From Larkinella rosea (lineage in GTDB: Bacteria; Bacteroidota; Bacteroidia; Cytophagales; Spirosomataceae), in NCBI RefSeq assembly GCF_003858635.1, contig NZ_RQJO01000007.1:1861941-1925940 (forward strand): a stretch of 64,000 nt of DNA. The letters run 5' to 3'. The position numbers were made by a program, and so were the translations under genes. The notes beneath the pieces were generated by a model. The model saw only the letters and a program-made list of their open reading frames with translations, was not told the origin of the DNA and made no database searches. This document shows, in pieces, positions 53,344 through 63,187 of this stretch (within the stretch, counting starts at the first letter, position 1; each line of letters starts with the position of its first letter).

Positions 53344-53937
53344 ATGAATCTCCGGAAAGCTGAGGAGTTTATCCTTACCAAATTAAAGCGCGATCTATCG
53401 CCAACCCTCTTTTACCACGGGCTTCACCATACGCTGGATGTTGTCGAAGTGGTTTCACAGTTGGCTCAGGCGGAGAACGTTACGGACCCGGATTCATTAC
53501 TGCTACTGCAAACGGCCGCGTTGTACCACGATTGTGGTTTTATTACGACCTACCAGGGTCACGAAGCGGAAGGGTGTCGGTATGCCCGCGAAACATTGCC
53601 CCAATTTGGGTACGGAGCTGAACAGATCGAGCAGATTTGCGGAATGATTATGGCAACCAAAATACCGCAAAGCCCGCAAAACCTGCTGGAAGAAATTCTA
53701 TGTGACGCCGATCTGGATTACCTGGGACGGTCCGACTTCGAACCGATCGCGAACACGCTTTTTGAAGAATTAAAAGAACGCAACTTTGTGCGCGACGAAT
53801 CTTCCTGGAACCGGATTCAGGTAAGTTTTCTGGGGAGTCATCATTACTGGACCAAAACCGCTACCGAATCCCGGCAGGCCAACAAGCAGGAACGCCTGGA
53901 AGTACTGAAGGAAATTGTCAGCCATTACTCGGTATAA
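53344..53937 (+). CDS. HD domain protein (phosphohydrolase-like)
   Basis: A 197-residue protein from ATG 53344. The metal-binding pattern of the HD superfamily is complete: His in FYHGLHHTLDVVEVV, HD in AALYHDCGFITTY near 62-65, His in GHEAEG and Asp in LCDADLDYLGRSD near 125. The family hydrolyses phosphomonoesters or phosphodiesters of nucleotides. The substrate is open; with a cyclase and a cNMP-binding protein nearby a cyclic nucleotide is possible but not shown. Its 3' end overlaps the transporter fusion gene on the other strand by 20 bases. Confidence 0.85.
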   Translation: MNLRKAEEFILTKLKRDLSPTLFYHGLHHTLDVVEVVSQLAQAENVTDPDSLLLLQTAALYHDCGFITTYQGHEAEGCRYARETLPQFGYGAEQIEQICGMIMATKIPQSPQNLLEEILCDADLDYLGRSDFEPIANTLFEELKERNFVRDESSWNRIQVSFLGSHHYWTKTATESRQANKQERLEVLKEIVSHYSV

Positions 53938-56900
53938 CCGACATGGTTTGAATTTTCTCGTTTTGCAAGCGGATGCGCTGGCACAGAATCCGCATCATGT
54001 TGCGCAGCACCTCTTCCCGCTCTTCCATCAGATCATAGAAATCTTCGTGGTCGATCCGAAACAGCACCACATCGGAAGCTACGATGGCCGAAGCCGACCG
54101 GGGTTCGGTGTCGAGCAGCGCCAGTTCGCCGAACACATCTCCCCGACCAAATTGGGCCAGACGCTGCTGACGATCATAAATATCGACCGCTCCCGAATAA
54201 ATGACAAACATGCAATTCCCGATTTCACCCTTCTGAAAAATAGTCTGGCCTTCTTCATACGTGACCTCCTTCATGATTGGCGCAATGGTACTCAGGATAT
54301 TTTCGGGAGTATCGGCAAATAAGCGGGTGTTTTTCAAAACAATAACCCGCTCAAAATCAGAGATATGGGCTTCGGTTGGCTTCATGGTCTGAATAGAAAT
54401 CATTGGATGGTCGGCCAGGAGCCGGTCATACCATTCGGAGTGATGTTCCTTAACTAGTTGTAAAACCGCATCGGCACTTTCGCTGAGCAATTGAACCGGA
54501 TGGTGGAGATAATTGGCGAGCAAACGCGTATTGGGCATCGAACGGGGTGTCCAGCGACGCAATGCGACACTGATCGTCCAGGCTGAAAACATGGTTTCTC
54601 CCTGGTGCAGAATAAAGGTCAACAGCGGTTCCTGGGAATGGAAAGGTTCCAGTTGCATATCCACCAACCGAACTTTCTCGCTCACCGGTATATCATCCAA
54701 TAGAGCCTGCAAACACTGGTACACCACGCGGGGAATCAGGTTGTCGAGCATTTCCAGCGCATTCGCCCGACGCTCGCGCGAGGCATGATCAATCCCCGTG
54801 CGCACGCTCGCAATCACGTCACGATCGTACAACTGCATGAGCAGGAAAAAAATTCGTTGCAGCAACAGATCGATTTCGTAATCCAGACAGGCTAGTAATT
54901 CCTTATCGGTTTTGTGCAAACTGCCGTGGAGCAACCGTTGCGCCAGTTTTAATTCATCCTGTAAAATCCGGTGATAAACGTCTGACTGAGTGGTCCGTAT
55001 TCCAAAATGACTTAATGCTTTCAACGCTACCATCCGTATAGACAAATCGGTTTTGCTCACGAGTTTTGTCAACAACTGATGGCTTTCCGGCGATTTGATT
55101 TTACCGCAAACGCCCGCAATCCGGCGAATCAGAACAACATCCTCTGACATTTGAATGGCATCATCCAGAAACGGTAATGCCGCCTGCTGCATATCGACCA
55201 GGCTACGGGCTGCGGTGCGCCAGTACAATTTGTCGGACAACAAGCTAACCAGTTGACGGGTCAACTCGGGATTCTGCAAAACCGCAATCGTCCGGATGGC
55301 CGCGTTAACGACCCCCGAATCGTCGCTTTTCAACGAGTCCGTAACCAGTTCTTTGTATTGGACCAATTGAAGGCCACGCATCATCTCGAGAACGGCAATG
55401 CGGTCGGTAACATCGTCCGATTTACTCAACTCCTCAAAGCTTTCCGTGGCCTGTTGACCAAATTTGCGGTTTTGGAAACTTCCCCAAATTATTCCTTTTC
55501 GAATCGTCAAGTCAGAATGATTCAGCAAATCCGTCACCAGTTTGGCATCGGCTTTCGGCAAGCCGCCGTATAATCGGCTGGCCAGCGCCCGAATCGGCGG
55601 CTCGGAATCATGCAGGGCGAGATGGTATACCAGCGGGGCATCGACGGCCACTTTTAATTCGGTAAAAGTCTCCAACGCAAACCGGCGTACCTGAAAATCA
55701 GGATGTTTCAATAAGTCCGTAGCAACATCAGTGAGTTTGTGCGGATGATGGGTTTTCAACCAGTCGATGGCGTTGATCACCTCTTCGATTCGGGCACTTT
55801 CCAGATTGGCCAGCACCAGATTCAGCACTTCTTCGGGAGCAGCCAGTTCGTTTGTTTCCAGAAACCGCCGGCTCAACGCCGACTTCAATTCGTTCAGGTA
55901 GTTCTGGTATGTCCGCCGAAGAAGTACGAAAGCGATTAAAGTACCTCCACCCATCCAGATAAACAGCACCCATTCATTCAGTTCCGGGTAAGCATGAAAC
56001 GCATAAATCATGACCCCGGCCAGCGCCATTCCCAGCGGTTCGTAAAATCCTTTGACCAGCGTATGTCCGAAAAGCCGCTGATGGGCTGTCAGTGGCTGAA
56101 ATAAAACCAGAAAAACCGGATCGAACAAAGATCGACGCATGACCTCAAATGTGAGGTACAGCGCACAATAGTACAATAGCCAGGTTGATTCACTCACATC
56201 CAGCGCCCAAACCACCCAGAAAACCAGTCCCCCCACCAAAGCTGTTGTGGGCAGCAAAAGCAGCGAGCGCCGAATCCCGAGCCGATCCAGTGCCTGTCCC
56301 GAAATAATGACCTTCACAACCATAGCAATTAAGTACGTGAGTGCCAATACTTTACTCAAATACTGTAGCAGCGAGGTTGTCGAATGAATTTTATACTTGA
56401 CGTTGATAAAAAAAGCATATTCGACGCTGGCGGCAACCGTGGCAACGGCCACCAGACTTAAACACATGGAAGTAATCAAATGGCTATTGCCAAATAATTG
56501 TTCGACAATGCGCGACTGATTGGGTTGACGAACGCGCGCAGCACTGTGCGTCGTATGAATATCGTGGGAATAATAGGTGAGCCGCAGAATATAGATTGCC
56601 GCCAGAAAAGAACCAAAGGCAATGATCAGCAGGAAAAACATGTCGGTGTGCGCGTGGACCAGAGCCGCCAGAATGGCCCCCATTGCTTTGGCGGGCATGT
56701 CGCCAGAACTGATCACACTGAACAACCGCTTGCTTTGCCGGACATCGAACACCACCGCCGAAACGCCCCAGAACTCCAGATTCGTCAACAGGTAGATTAG
56801 CCGAAAACCGACCATGATGGCAATGGACGACCAGACCGAATGTCCGGCTAATACGAGCACATCAATGATAAACGTCAGAACAATAACCGCCCACAACACC

Positions 56901-57163
56901 CGAACCGCCAGACTCCGCAGTGCCAGATGATGCTCGTAATGAGTATATATCTTCCCAACCAGCATCATCGCAATGGCCGAGCCTATGTAAGCGATCGGCA
57001 GGCTGGTTTCGGGATGATTTTCGAGTAGAATAACATTGGCCGAAACATAGACCAGGATCGTTCCAATGCCAAGAAAGAAATTATGTAAGAAAAATAACCA
57101 GACTGTTCGAACTTCATGATGACGGACACCAATCGAACGGTAGAACTTTTGCGCTGGCGACAT
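53918..57163 (-). CDS. Transporter (MFS/Npt-like) fused to HEAT repeats and a cNMP-binding domain
   Basis: A 1081-residue protein from ATG 57163; the frame is open 24 codons earlier. Residues of about 20-420 hold some twelve membrane helices of the MFS or ATP/ADP-translocase (Npt) kind. Residues of about 440-850 are HEAT-like helical pairs (HPHKLTDVATDLLKHPDFQV, SESADAVLQLVKEHH). Residues of about 945-1065 form a cyclic-nucleotide-binding domain with the phosphate-binding cassette FGELALLDTEPRSASAIV. The C-terminal helix is REEVLRNMMRILCQRIRLQN. It probably moves a nucleotide or other solute under cAMP control. The name Npt is a family guess. A cyclase is encoded 3.2 kb downstream. Confidence 0.85.
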   Translation of the reverse strand: MSPAQKFYRSIGVRHHEVRTVWLFFLHNFFLGIGTILVYVSANVILLENHPETSLPIAYIGSAIAMMLVGKIYTHYEHHLALRSLAVRVLWAVIVLTFIIDVLVLAGHSVWSSIAIMVGFRLIYLLTNLEFWGVSAVVFDVRQSKRLFSVISSGDMPAKAMGAILAALVHAHTDMFFLLIIAFGSFLAAIYILRLTYYSHDIHTTHSAARVRQPNQSRIVEQLFGNSHLITSMCLSLVAVATVAASVEYAFFINVKYKIHSTTSLLQYLSKVLALTYLIAMVVKVIISGQALDRLGIRRSLLLLPTTALVGGLVFWVVWALDVSESTWLLYYCALYLTFEVMRRSLFDPVFLVLFQPLTAHQRLFGHTLVKGFYEPLGMALAGVMIYAFHAYPELNEWVLFIWMGGGTLIAFVLLRRTYQNYLNELKSALSRRFLETNELAAPEEVLNLVLANLESARIEEVINAIDWLKTHHPHKLTDVATDLLKHPDFQVRRFALETFTELKVAVDAPLVYHLALHDSEPPIRALASRLYGGLPKADAKLVTDLLNHSDLTIRKGIIWGSFQNRKFGQQATESFEELSKSDDVTDRIAVLEMMRGLQLVQYKELVTDSLKSDDSGVVNAAIRTIAVLQNPELTRQLVSLLSDKLYWRTAARSLVDMQQAALPFLDDAIQMSEDVVLIRRIAGVCGKIKSPESHQLLTKLVSKTDLSIRMVALKALSHFGIRTTQSDVYHRILQDELKLAQRLLHGSLHKTDKELLACLDYEIDLLLQRIFFLLMQLYDRDVIASVRTGIDHASRERRANALEMLDNLIPRVVYQCLQALLDDIPVSEKVRLVDMQLEPFHSQEPLLTFILHQGETMFSAWTISVALRRWTPRSMPNTRLLANYLHHPVQLLSESADAVLQLVKEHHSEWYDRLLADHPMISIQTMKPTEAHISDFERVIVLKNTRLFADTPENILSTIAPIMKEVTYEEGQTIFQKGEIGNCMFVIYSGAVDIYDRQQRLAQFGRGDVFGELALLDTEPRSASAIVASDVVLFRIDHEDFYDLMEEREEVLRNMMRILCQRIRLQNEKIQTMSVIPSNG

Positions 57164-57249
57164 GCCGGTTTTTAACTTGCTAATGACAATCAATAATACT
57201 GCTTTTCCGCCATTCTGCCTACTTTTACGTAACAATTTGCAATTTGATC

Positions 57250-60200
57250 ATGGTATCACAACATAAGATAGAACCGTATCAGCCCCAAAGTCACATTCGG
57301 ATCGTTACGGCGGCTTCGCTGTTCGACGGACACGATGCCGCCATCAACATCATGCGCCGGATTATGCAGGCGTCCGGTGCGGAGGTCATTCACCTGGGCC
57401 ACAACCGATCAGTAGCCGAAATTGTCGACTGTGCCATTCAGGAAGATGTGCAGGGAATCGCTATCACCTCGTATCAGGGCGGCCACATCGAGTTTTTCAA
57501 ATACATGATCGACCTGCTGCGGGAACGGAATGCCGCCCACATCAAGGTTTTTGGCGGGGGCGGTGGTACCATTTTACCCCAGGAAATCCAGGAATTGCAG
57601 GCCTACGGGGTTACCCGGCTGTATTCACCGGATGATGGGCGAACCCTCGGATTGCAGGGAATGATCAATGATCTGCTGGAAAAATGCGATCAGGCACCGA
57701 ATAGCTTGCCACAATTGAGCGCACTGAACGGTCATTTGAGTCAATTATCCCGAACTAAAGATGCCAAGCTGATCGGCCAACTGATTTCCGCTGCGGAAAA
57801 TGAACCGCAGGTGTACGAAAAAACCGCTCCGTTCGTCCAGACGGCTCCAATTCCCAAAACCGTTCCCGTTCTCGGCATTACCGGAACCGGTGGAGCCGGT
57901 AAGTCATCGCTGGTGGACGAACTGGTTCGGCGATTTCTGGTGAATATTCCGGACAAAACCATTGCAATTATTTCCGTTGACCCATCGAAACGAAAAACCG
58001 GCGGGGCACTGCTCGGCGACCGCATTCGGATGAATGCCATCCACCCCGATCTGGCGGCTGGCCGGGTTTACATGCGCTCCCTGGCGACGCGACAGGCGAA
58101 TCTGGCCCTGAGCAAAAATGTCCGGGATGCGATTGAAATCTGCCAGTTTGCCCAATTTGATCTGGTTATTATCGAAACCTCGGGCATCGGGCAGTCGGAT
58201 ACGGAAATCACCGAGCACTCAAATGTCAGTCTGTACGTCATGACGGCGGAATACGGCGCGGCCACGCAGCTGGAAAAAATCGACATGCTCGATTTTGCCG
58301 ACGTCATCGCCATCAACAAATTTGATAAACGCGGTTCGCTGGATGCCTTGCGCGATGTCCGAAAACAATACCGCCGGAATCACAGCAGCAGTAATGCCGG
58401 AATCTGGGACGTATCCGACGAAGACCTCCCCATCTTCGGCACCATTGCATCGCAGTTCAACGACGGGGGAATGAACACGCTGTTTACGAAGTTGATGCAA
58501 TTGATTCAGGAAAAAACCGGTACCGGTTTTCTGGATCACGCCATCGATAAAGCTCATTCGATTGCATCGAAGGCCATTATTCCCGCCGAGCGCGTTCGTT
58601 ACTTAGCCGAAATTGTCGAAAACAGCGATCAGTACGACGCTTTTGTTACTGAGCAGGTTGCCATCGCCCGAAAAATGTACCAGTTGGATGGCGTTCTCCA
58701 AACCCTGTCAGCGCCGGGCCGTCGTACGGGTGAAACCCCTGACAGGGTTGCAACTTCGCTTAAAAGTATCTATGCGGATTTTGAGAACCGGCTTCACCAC
58801 GATTGCCGGCGACTCCTCAAAGACTGGCCGGAACTAAAGCAGAAATACCGCGCCGACACGTATCAGTACCAGATTCGCGATAAAACGATCCATCAGAATC
58901 TGTTTTCGACCTCCTTATCCGGTTTGCGAATCCCAAAAATCAGCTTGCCGAAATACGAAGATTGGGGCGATATCCTGCGGTGGTTGCTGACCGAAAACGT
59001 TCCGGGGGAATTCCCGTATGCGGCCGGGGTATTTCCATTAAAACGCGAAGGCGAAGACCCGGCCCGGATGTTTGCGGGTGAAGGAGGGCCGGAACGCACC
59101 AACCGGCGGTTTCACTACGTTTCGCAAGGAATGCCCGCCAAACGCCTGTCGACGGCTTTTGATTCTGTGACACTTTACGGCGAAGATCCGGATTTCCGAC
59201 CCGATATTTACGGAAAAATCGGCAATTCCGGCGTCAATATTTGCACGCTGGACGATGCCAAGAAACTCTATAGCGGTTTTAACCTCTGCGATCCGGCGAC
59301 CTCGGTTTCCATGACCATCAACGGCCCTGCGCCCATGCTGCTCGGTTTTTTTCTGAATACCGCCATCGACCAGCAGTGCGAGCTGTGGCTGCGGCAGCAG
59401 GGAGCAGCAGGTGACGGATCAAAAACGGGCAATTCACCCGCGGCCCTGTCGCCCGCCCCTGCCTACAATGGCGAATTGCCGGACGGCAATACCGGTTTGG
59501 GATTGCTGTTGCTGGGAACAACCGGTGACAAAGTTCTCCCCAAGGACATTTACGAAAAAATCAAAGCGGATACACTCCGGCAAGTGCGGGGAACGGTTCA
59601 GGCGGATATTCTGAAGGAAGATCAGGCGCAAAATACCTGCATTTTTTCGACGGAATTTGCCTTGCGGATGATGGGCGATATTCAGCAGTATTTTACGGAC
59701 AATCAGGTTCGCAACTTCTATTCCGTTTCCATTTCGGGTTATCACATTGCCGAAGCGGGTGCCAATCCGATTTCACAGCTGGCGTTCACCCTTTCCAACG
59801 GTTTTACGTTTGTTGAGTATTACCTCGCCCGCGGAATGCGCATCGACGACTTTGCCCCCAATCTCTCCTTCTTTTTCTCGAACGGAATGGACCCGGAATA
59901 TTCGGTTTTGGGTCGTGTGGCGCGTCGAATCTGGGCGAAAGCCATGCGGTACAAATACAAAGGCAATGATCGTTCGCAGAAATTAAAATACCATATTCAG
60001 ACTTCCGGCCGAAGTTTGCACGCGCAGGAAATTGCCTTCAACGACATCCGGACGACGCTTCAGGCTTTGCTGGCCTTGTCGGATAATTGCAACTCCCTGC
60101 ATACCAATGCGTATGATGAAGCCATTACGACACCCACCGAAGAAAGCGTTCGGCGGGCAATGGCGATTCAGCTGATTATCAACAAGGAATTTGGTCTGGC

Positions 60201-60687
60201 CAAAAACGAAAACCCGTTGCAGGGTGCCTTCATCATTGAAGAACTTACCGATCTGGTCGAACAGGCGGTTTTGAACGAATTCCGCAGCCTGAACGAACGA
60301 GGGGGTGTATTGGGCGCGATGGAGCGAATGTACCAGCGCAGCAAAATTCAGGATGAGTCGATGGTGTACGAAATGCAGAAACACAATGGCACCCTTCCCA
60401 TCGTCGGCGTAAATACCTTCCTGGACCCCAACGGTTCGCTTACCAGCACTCCGCAGGAAATCATTCGCTCGACCGACGACGAAAAACGGTTCGCCATTGA
60501 GTCCCGAAAGGCATTTCAGGAACGAAACCGGGAAGCGGCCAATGCGGTTTTGAAACAGGTCCAAAATACCGCACTGGCCAACGGAAACATATTCGAAGCG
60601 CTCATGGAAGCCACCAAAGTTTGCACCCTTGGCCAATTGTCACGGGCGTTATACGAAGTGGGCGGCCAATACCGTCGAAATATGTAA
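57250..60687 (+). CDS. icmF: Fused isobutyryl-CoA mutase IcmF
   Basis: A 1145-residue coenzyme-B12 enzyme from ATG 57250. The N-terminal B12-binding domain has [20 protein letters not shown] near 20-40, with the cobalt-ligand His in DGHD. A MeaI-type G-protein chaperone lies at about 200-520 with Walker [10 protein letters not shown] near 212 and the base-specifying NKFD near 355. The mutase barrel fills 570-1145, with [40 protein letters not shown] and [15 protein letters not shown]. It rearranges isobutyryl-CoA and butyryl-CoA and keeps its own repair chaperone. The shared barrel leaves methylmalonyl-CoA mutase as a remote alternative, but the three-part order is specific for IcmF. It is divergent from the transporter fusion gene; the gap is only 86 bases. 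Confidence 0.95.
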   Translation: MVSQHKIEPYQPQSHIRIVTAASLFDGHDAAINIMRRIMQASGAEVIHLGHNRSVAEIVDCAIQEDVQGIAITSYQGGHIEFFKYMIDLLRERNAAHIKVFGGGGGTILPQEIQELQAYGVTRLYSPDDGRTLGLQGMINDLLEKCDQAPNSLPQLSALNGHLSQLSRTKDAKLIGQLISAAENEPQVYEKTAPFVQTAPIPKTVPVLGITGTGGAGKSSLVDELVRRFLVNIPDKTIAIISVDPSKRKTGGALLGDRIRMNAIHPDLAAGRVYMRSLATRQANLALSKNVRDAIEICQFAQFDLVIIETSGIGQSDTEITEHSNVSLYVMTAEYGAATQLEKIDMLDFADVIAINKFDKRGSLDALRDVRKQYRRNHSSSNAGIWDVSDEDLPIFGTIASQFNDGGMNTLFTKLMQLIQEKTGTGFLDHAIDKAHSIASKAIIPAERVRYLAEIVENSDQYDAFVTEQVAIARKMYQLDGVLQTLSAPGRRTGETPDRVATSLKSIYADFENRLHHDCRRLLKDWPELKQKYRADTYQYQIRDKTIHQNLFSTSLSGLRIPKISLPKYEDWGDILRWLLTENVPGEFPYAAGVFPLKREGEDPARMFAGEGGPERTNRRFHYVSQGMPAKRLSTAFDSVTLYGEDPDFRPDIYGKIGNSGVNICTLDDAKKLYSGFNLCDPATSVSMTINGPAPMLLGFFLNTAIDQQCELWLRQQGAAGDGSKTGNSPAALSPAPAYNGELPDGNTGLGLLLLGTTGDKVLPKDIYEKIKADTLRQVRGTVQADILKEDQAQNTCIFSTEFALRMMGDIQQYFTDNQVRNFYSVSISGYHIAEAGANPISQLAFTLSNGFTFVEYYLARGMRIDDFAPNLSFFFSNGMDPEYSVLGRVARRIWAKAMRYKYKGNDRSQKLKYHIQTSGRSLHAQEIAFNDIRTTLQALLALSDNCNSLHTNAYDEAITTPTEESVRRAMAIQLIINKEFGLAKNENPLQGAFIIEELTDLVEQAVLNEFRSLNERGGVLGAMERMYQRSKIQDESMVYEMQKHNGTLPIVGVNTFLDPNGSLTSTPQEIIRSTDDEKRFAIESRKAFQERNREAANAVLKQVQNTALANGNIFEALMEATKVCTLGQLSRALYEVGGQYRRNM

Positions 60688-60702
60688 AGCACTACCTATT
60701 AG

Positions 60703-63171
60703 TTATTTTCCAACCATTTCACTGCTTTCCAGCTTCCAGTTGTTGTCGAAGAAACCGGCCTGCCGAACGCCTTTGATGCCCTCTTTGGCCATATCCAGAC
60801 TAAAAATCATGAAATCCGGAAAACCGCTCCCGGCGGCAAAATACTGATTGGCATCGGCGGCTTTCAGACCCGGCAAACCGGTGCCGGATACCACCGCAAC
60901 CGAAGTTTTGGGACTATCCGGTCGGGGCCAGCTAAAATACACGCTGACATCATTACCTGTAAACCGTTCATTGCCAACGCTTACCACGCCCCGACTTACC
61001 TGAATGGGGCTATCGGCCAACAGTTTGCTCCATGCCCGATTGGTCGTTGCATTGCCAAAAATCACCACGCCCCGATCGGCATACTGCGCCGGCGTGAATT
61101 CTTTATCCGGCACAATATCCACCGCACCGTTCCCGCGATAATACCAGGTTTCGGCATCGTACCGGGCTTTGTTGTAGGCCCATTCGTTTTCTTCAGCGGT
61201 TCCGGAAGTACCGTAAACGAACACCATCCGGTTGTTGAACGGTTCTTTGAAAGTGCCGTTGCGGTGCGCCCCTTTCTGAGTCAGGGCCGGTTTGGTGCCA
61301 ATCTCCCATTGGGTATTCTTAATCAGGAAGAGTTTTTCTGCCGGATTAGACACCTGATACTGAATGGTTTTCAGACTATCCAACGTAATGGACACGGTTT
61401 GACCCGCGGCAAAATCGACCAGGTTCAGTGAAAGCAGCTCCACGTTCCCGGTTTTTCCCACAATCGTTCCGGCCTTTTTATCCCGCTTCAACTGAACACG
61501 GCTGTATTGCAGGGGATGTTCCTGTTGTTCAATCGAAACCCAGCGCATCGTCGACGAAATGGCGGGATTGGCGGTGGTAAAATCGATGGAATTGACGGCG
61601 CTGTCGGCCGCAATCCGGTGCCATTGGAAATAGTCGAACAGCGGTTTCCAGTCCACACTTTCGCTTCCGTACCAGTGCGAACCACCCGGATATTCGTAAT
61701 GGGTAAAATCGGGGTGAAACGTGCCAAGCAGTTTGCGCATCTGACGGGCATATTCCACCGAAACCGTGCGGTCAGCATCGCCGTGCAAAATGTAAACCCC
61801 AAGCGGTTTATAATTGGAAGCCAGCGCGATCACGTTGCTCGGATTGCTCGAACGCAGCAATATTTTTTCCATCGCATTCCCACCTTCTTCCGGAATTTTC
61901 CCGTCGTGCGATCCGTATCCCGCCAGCGTTGGATAACCGGCACAGGGCGCAATCGCAGCCCAATTTCCGGGGAACGTCGCCCCCAGGTACCAGGTGCCGT
62001 GGCCCCCCATCGAATGACCTGTCAAATAAATCCGCTGCGGATCGGGTTTGTATTGTTTTTTGGCGATAACAAACACTTCCAGCGCATCCAGACGCCCCCA
62101 GTCTTCCCAGTTAAAACCGCGCGGACGACGGTTGGTAGGTGCCACCAAAACGCCCCAATCCTTTGGCTGATACGCCCGGGCCTGCCCACTGGCCTCAACG
62201 CCAGCCCCGTGAACCGACAGGAACATGGCAGGTGCCTTGCCATCCGGTTTGGCTTGTGGGGCAACCCCGAAATACTGGACGCTACCGTCAATGGCGCTGA
62301 CGAAGGTCTGGCTGTAATGTTCACCCGGTCCGGCTACGTTCAATGTCAATTCGTTTTCATCAATCGGCTTTCCGGATTGCAGCAGACTGATCGCCACCTT
62401 GACGTCACCTTTTTGAGTAACCCCCGAAGCATCCATCCGAAAACCGACTTTTCGGATCGTCATGGGAGGCACCGTCGGCAGATCGGTCGTCAGGTCTTTA
62501 CCAGCCAACCGGCTTTTCATTTTCAAACCGGTCAGTGCTTTGTTCGTTGTGTTGACGAGGACAACCGCACCCCAGAGTGGTTCGATCTGATTGCCTAAAA
62601 CCACACTCGGTACGGTCGGGTCTTCAATTTTCAGGAAAACCGGTTTTTCCGGAAAAATCAGTTTGGTGGTCAAACCCTGGAATCGTGAAAACTGGGATGT
62701 ACGGAGATATATTTCGTTTACTCCTTTTTTTAATGCCACCGGAATAACCAGCCAGCCGAGGGCATACGGATCTCCGGCGTGGGGTGCGCCATTGACATAC
62801 ACCATGTTATGGCCGGTTGCGTGCAGCAAAGCCACCTCATCGCGGTCGGCGGTGTAGGTCAAATACAAATAGCCATTGTTGAAATTCCGGCCCCGGAACT
62901 TGCCGTCTTTATCAGGAATCACCGTCTGCCAGCGCAGCGAATCGGTACTGGCTGCGGTCATTTCCTGCCCTTCGACCGGTTTTTTCAAATCCCCGCGGTA
63001 CAAATGATAGGCCAGCAAATCCGTGTACAAGGCCTCCCGACCGTACTGATGACAGGGGCCGATCGCCAGACCGGAGGCAAAATGATGGATGCGTTGCGCC
63101 CGAATCGTCAGACACCCACTCAAAAAGAATAAACAACACAAAAGAACTCGATTTCTCATAGGGGCAGGCAT
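60703..63171 (-). CDS. Secreted prolyl-oligopeptidase-like esterase
   Basis: An 822-residue exported hydrolase. ATG 63171 (MPAPMRNRV) is preceded by AGGAAAG, a good ribosome site, while ATG 63159 gives the bare signal MRNRVLLCCLFFLSGCLTIR. N-terminal beta-sandwich sequence of about 300 residues precedes the alpha/beta hydrolase, where GHSMGGHGTWYLG near 390 carries the Ser, HGDADRTVS near 465 the Asp and GGSHWYGSES near 495 the His. About 300 further residues at the C-terminus have no assigned fold. It is related to feruloyl or acetyl-xylan esterases and PHB depolymerase. The fucosidase gene lies just upstream, so glycan ester removal is a plausible role. Confidence 0.88.
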   Translation of the reverse strand: MPAPMRNRVLLCCLFFLSGCLTIRAQRIHHFASGLAIGPCHQYGREALYTDLLAYHLYRGDLKKPVEGQEMTAASTDSLRWQTVIPDKDGKFRGRNFNNGYLYLTYTADRDEVALLHATGHNMVYVNGAPHAGDPYALGWLVIPVALKKGVNEIYLRTSQFSRFQGLTTKLIFPEKPVFLKIEDPTVPSVVLGNQIEPLWGAVVLVNTTNKALTGLKMKSRLAGKDLTTDLPTVPPMTIRKVGFRMDASGVTQKGDVKVAISLLQSGKPIDENELTLNVAGPGEHYSQTFVSAIDGSVQYFGVAPQAKPDGKAPAMFLSVHGAGVEASGQARAYQPKDWGVLVAPTNRRPRGFNWEDWGRLDALEVFVIAKKQYKPDPQRIYLTGHSMGGHGTWYLGATFPGNWAAIAPCAGYPTLAGYGSHDGKIPEEGGNAMEKILLRSSNPSNVIALASNYKPLGVYILHGDADRTVSVEYARQMRKLLGTFHPDFTHYEYPGGSHWYGSESVDWKPLFDYFQWHRIAADSAVNSIDFTTANPAISSTMRWVSIEQQEHPLQYSRVQLKRDKKAGTIVGKTGNVELLSLNLVDFAAGQTVSITLDSLKTIQYQVSNPAEKLFLIKNTQWEIGTKPALTQKGAHRNGTFKEPFNNRMVFVYGTSGTAEENEWAYNKARYDAETWYYRGNGAVDIVPDKEFTPAQYADRGVVIFGNATTNRAWSKLLADSPIQVSRGVVSVGNERFTGNDVSVYFSWPRPDSPKTSVAVVSGTGLPGLKAADANQYFAAGSGFPDFMIFSLDMAKEGIKGVRQAGFFDNNWKLESSEMVGK

Positions 63172-63187
63172 TTCTTTCCTGATGTAA

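Noticed and set aside
57250-60687. Methylmalonyl-CoA mutase
   Set aside because: The order B12 domain, G-protein chaperone, mutase is that of IcmF, so the fused isobutyryl-CoA mutase is the better call.
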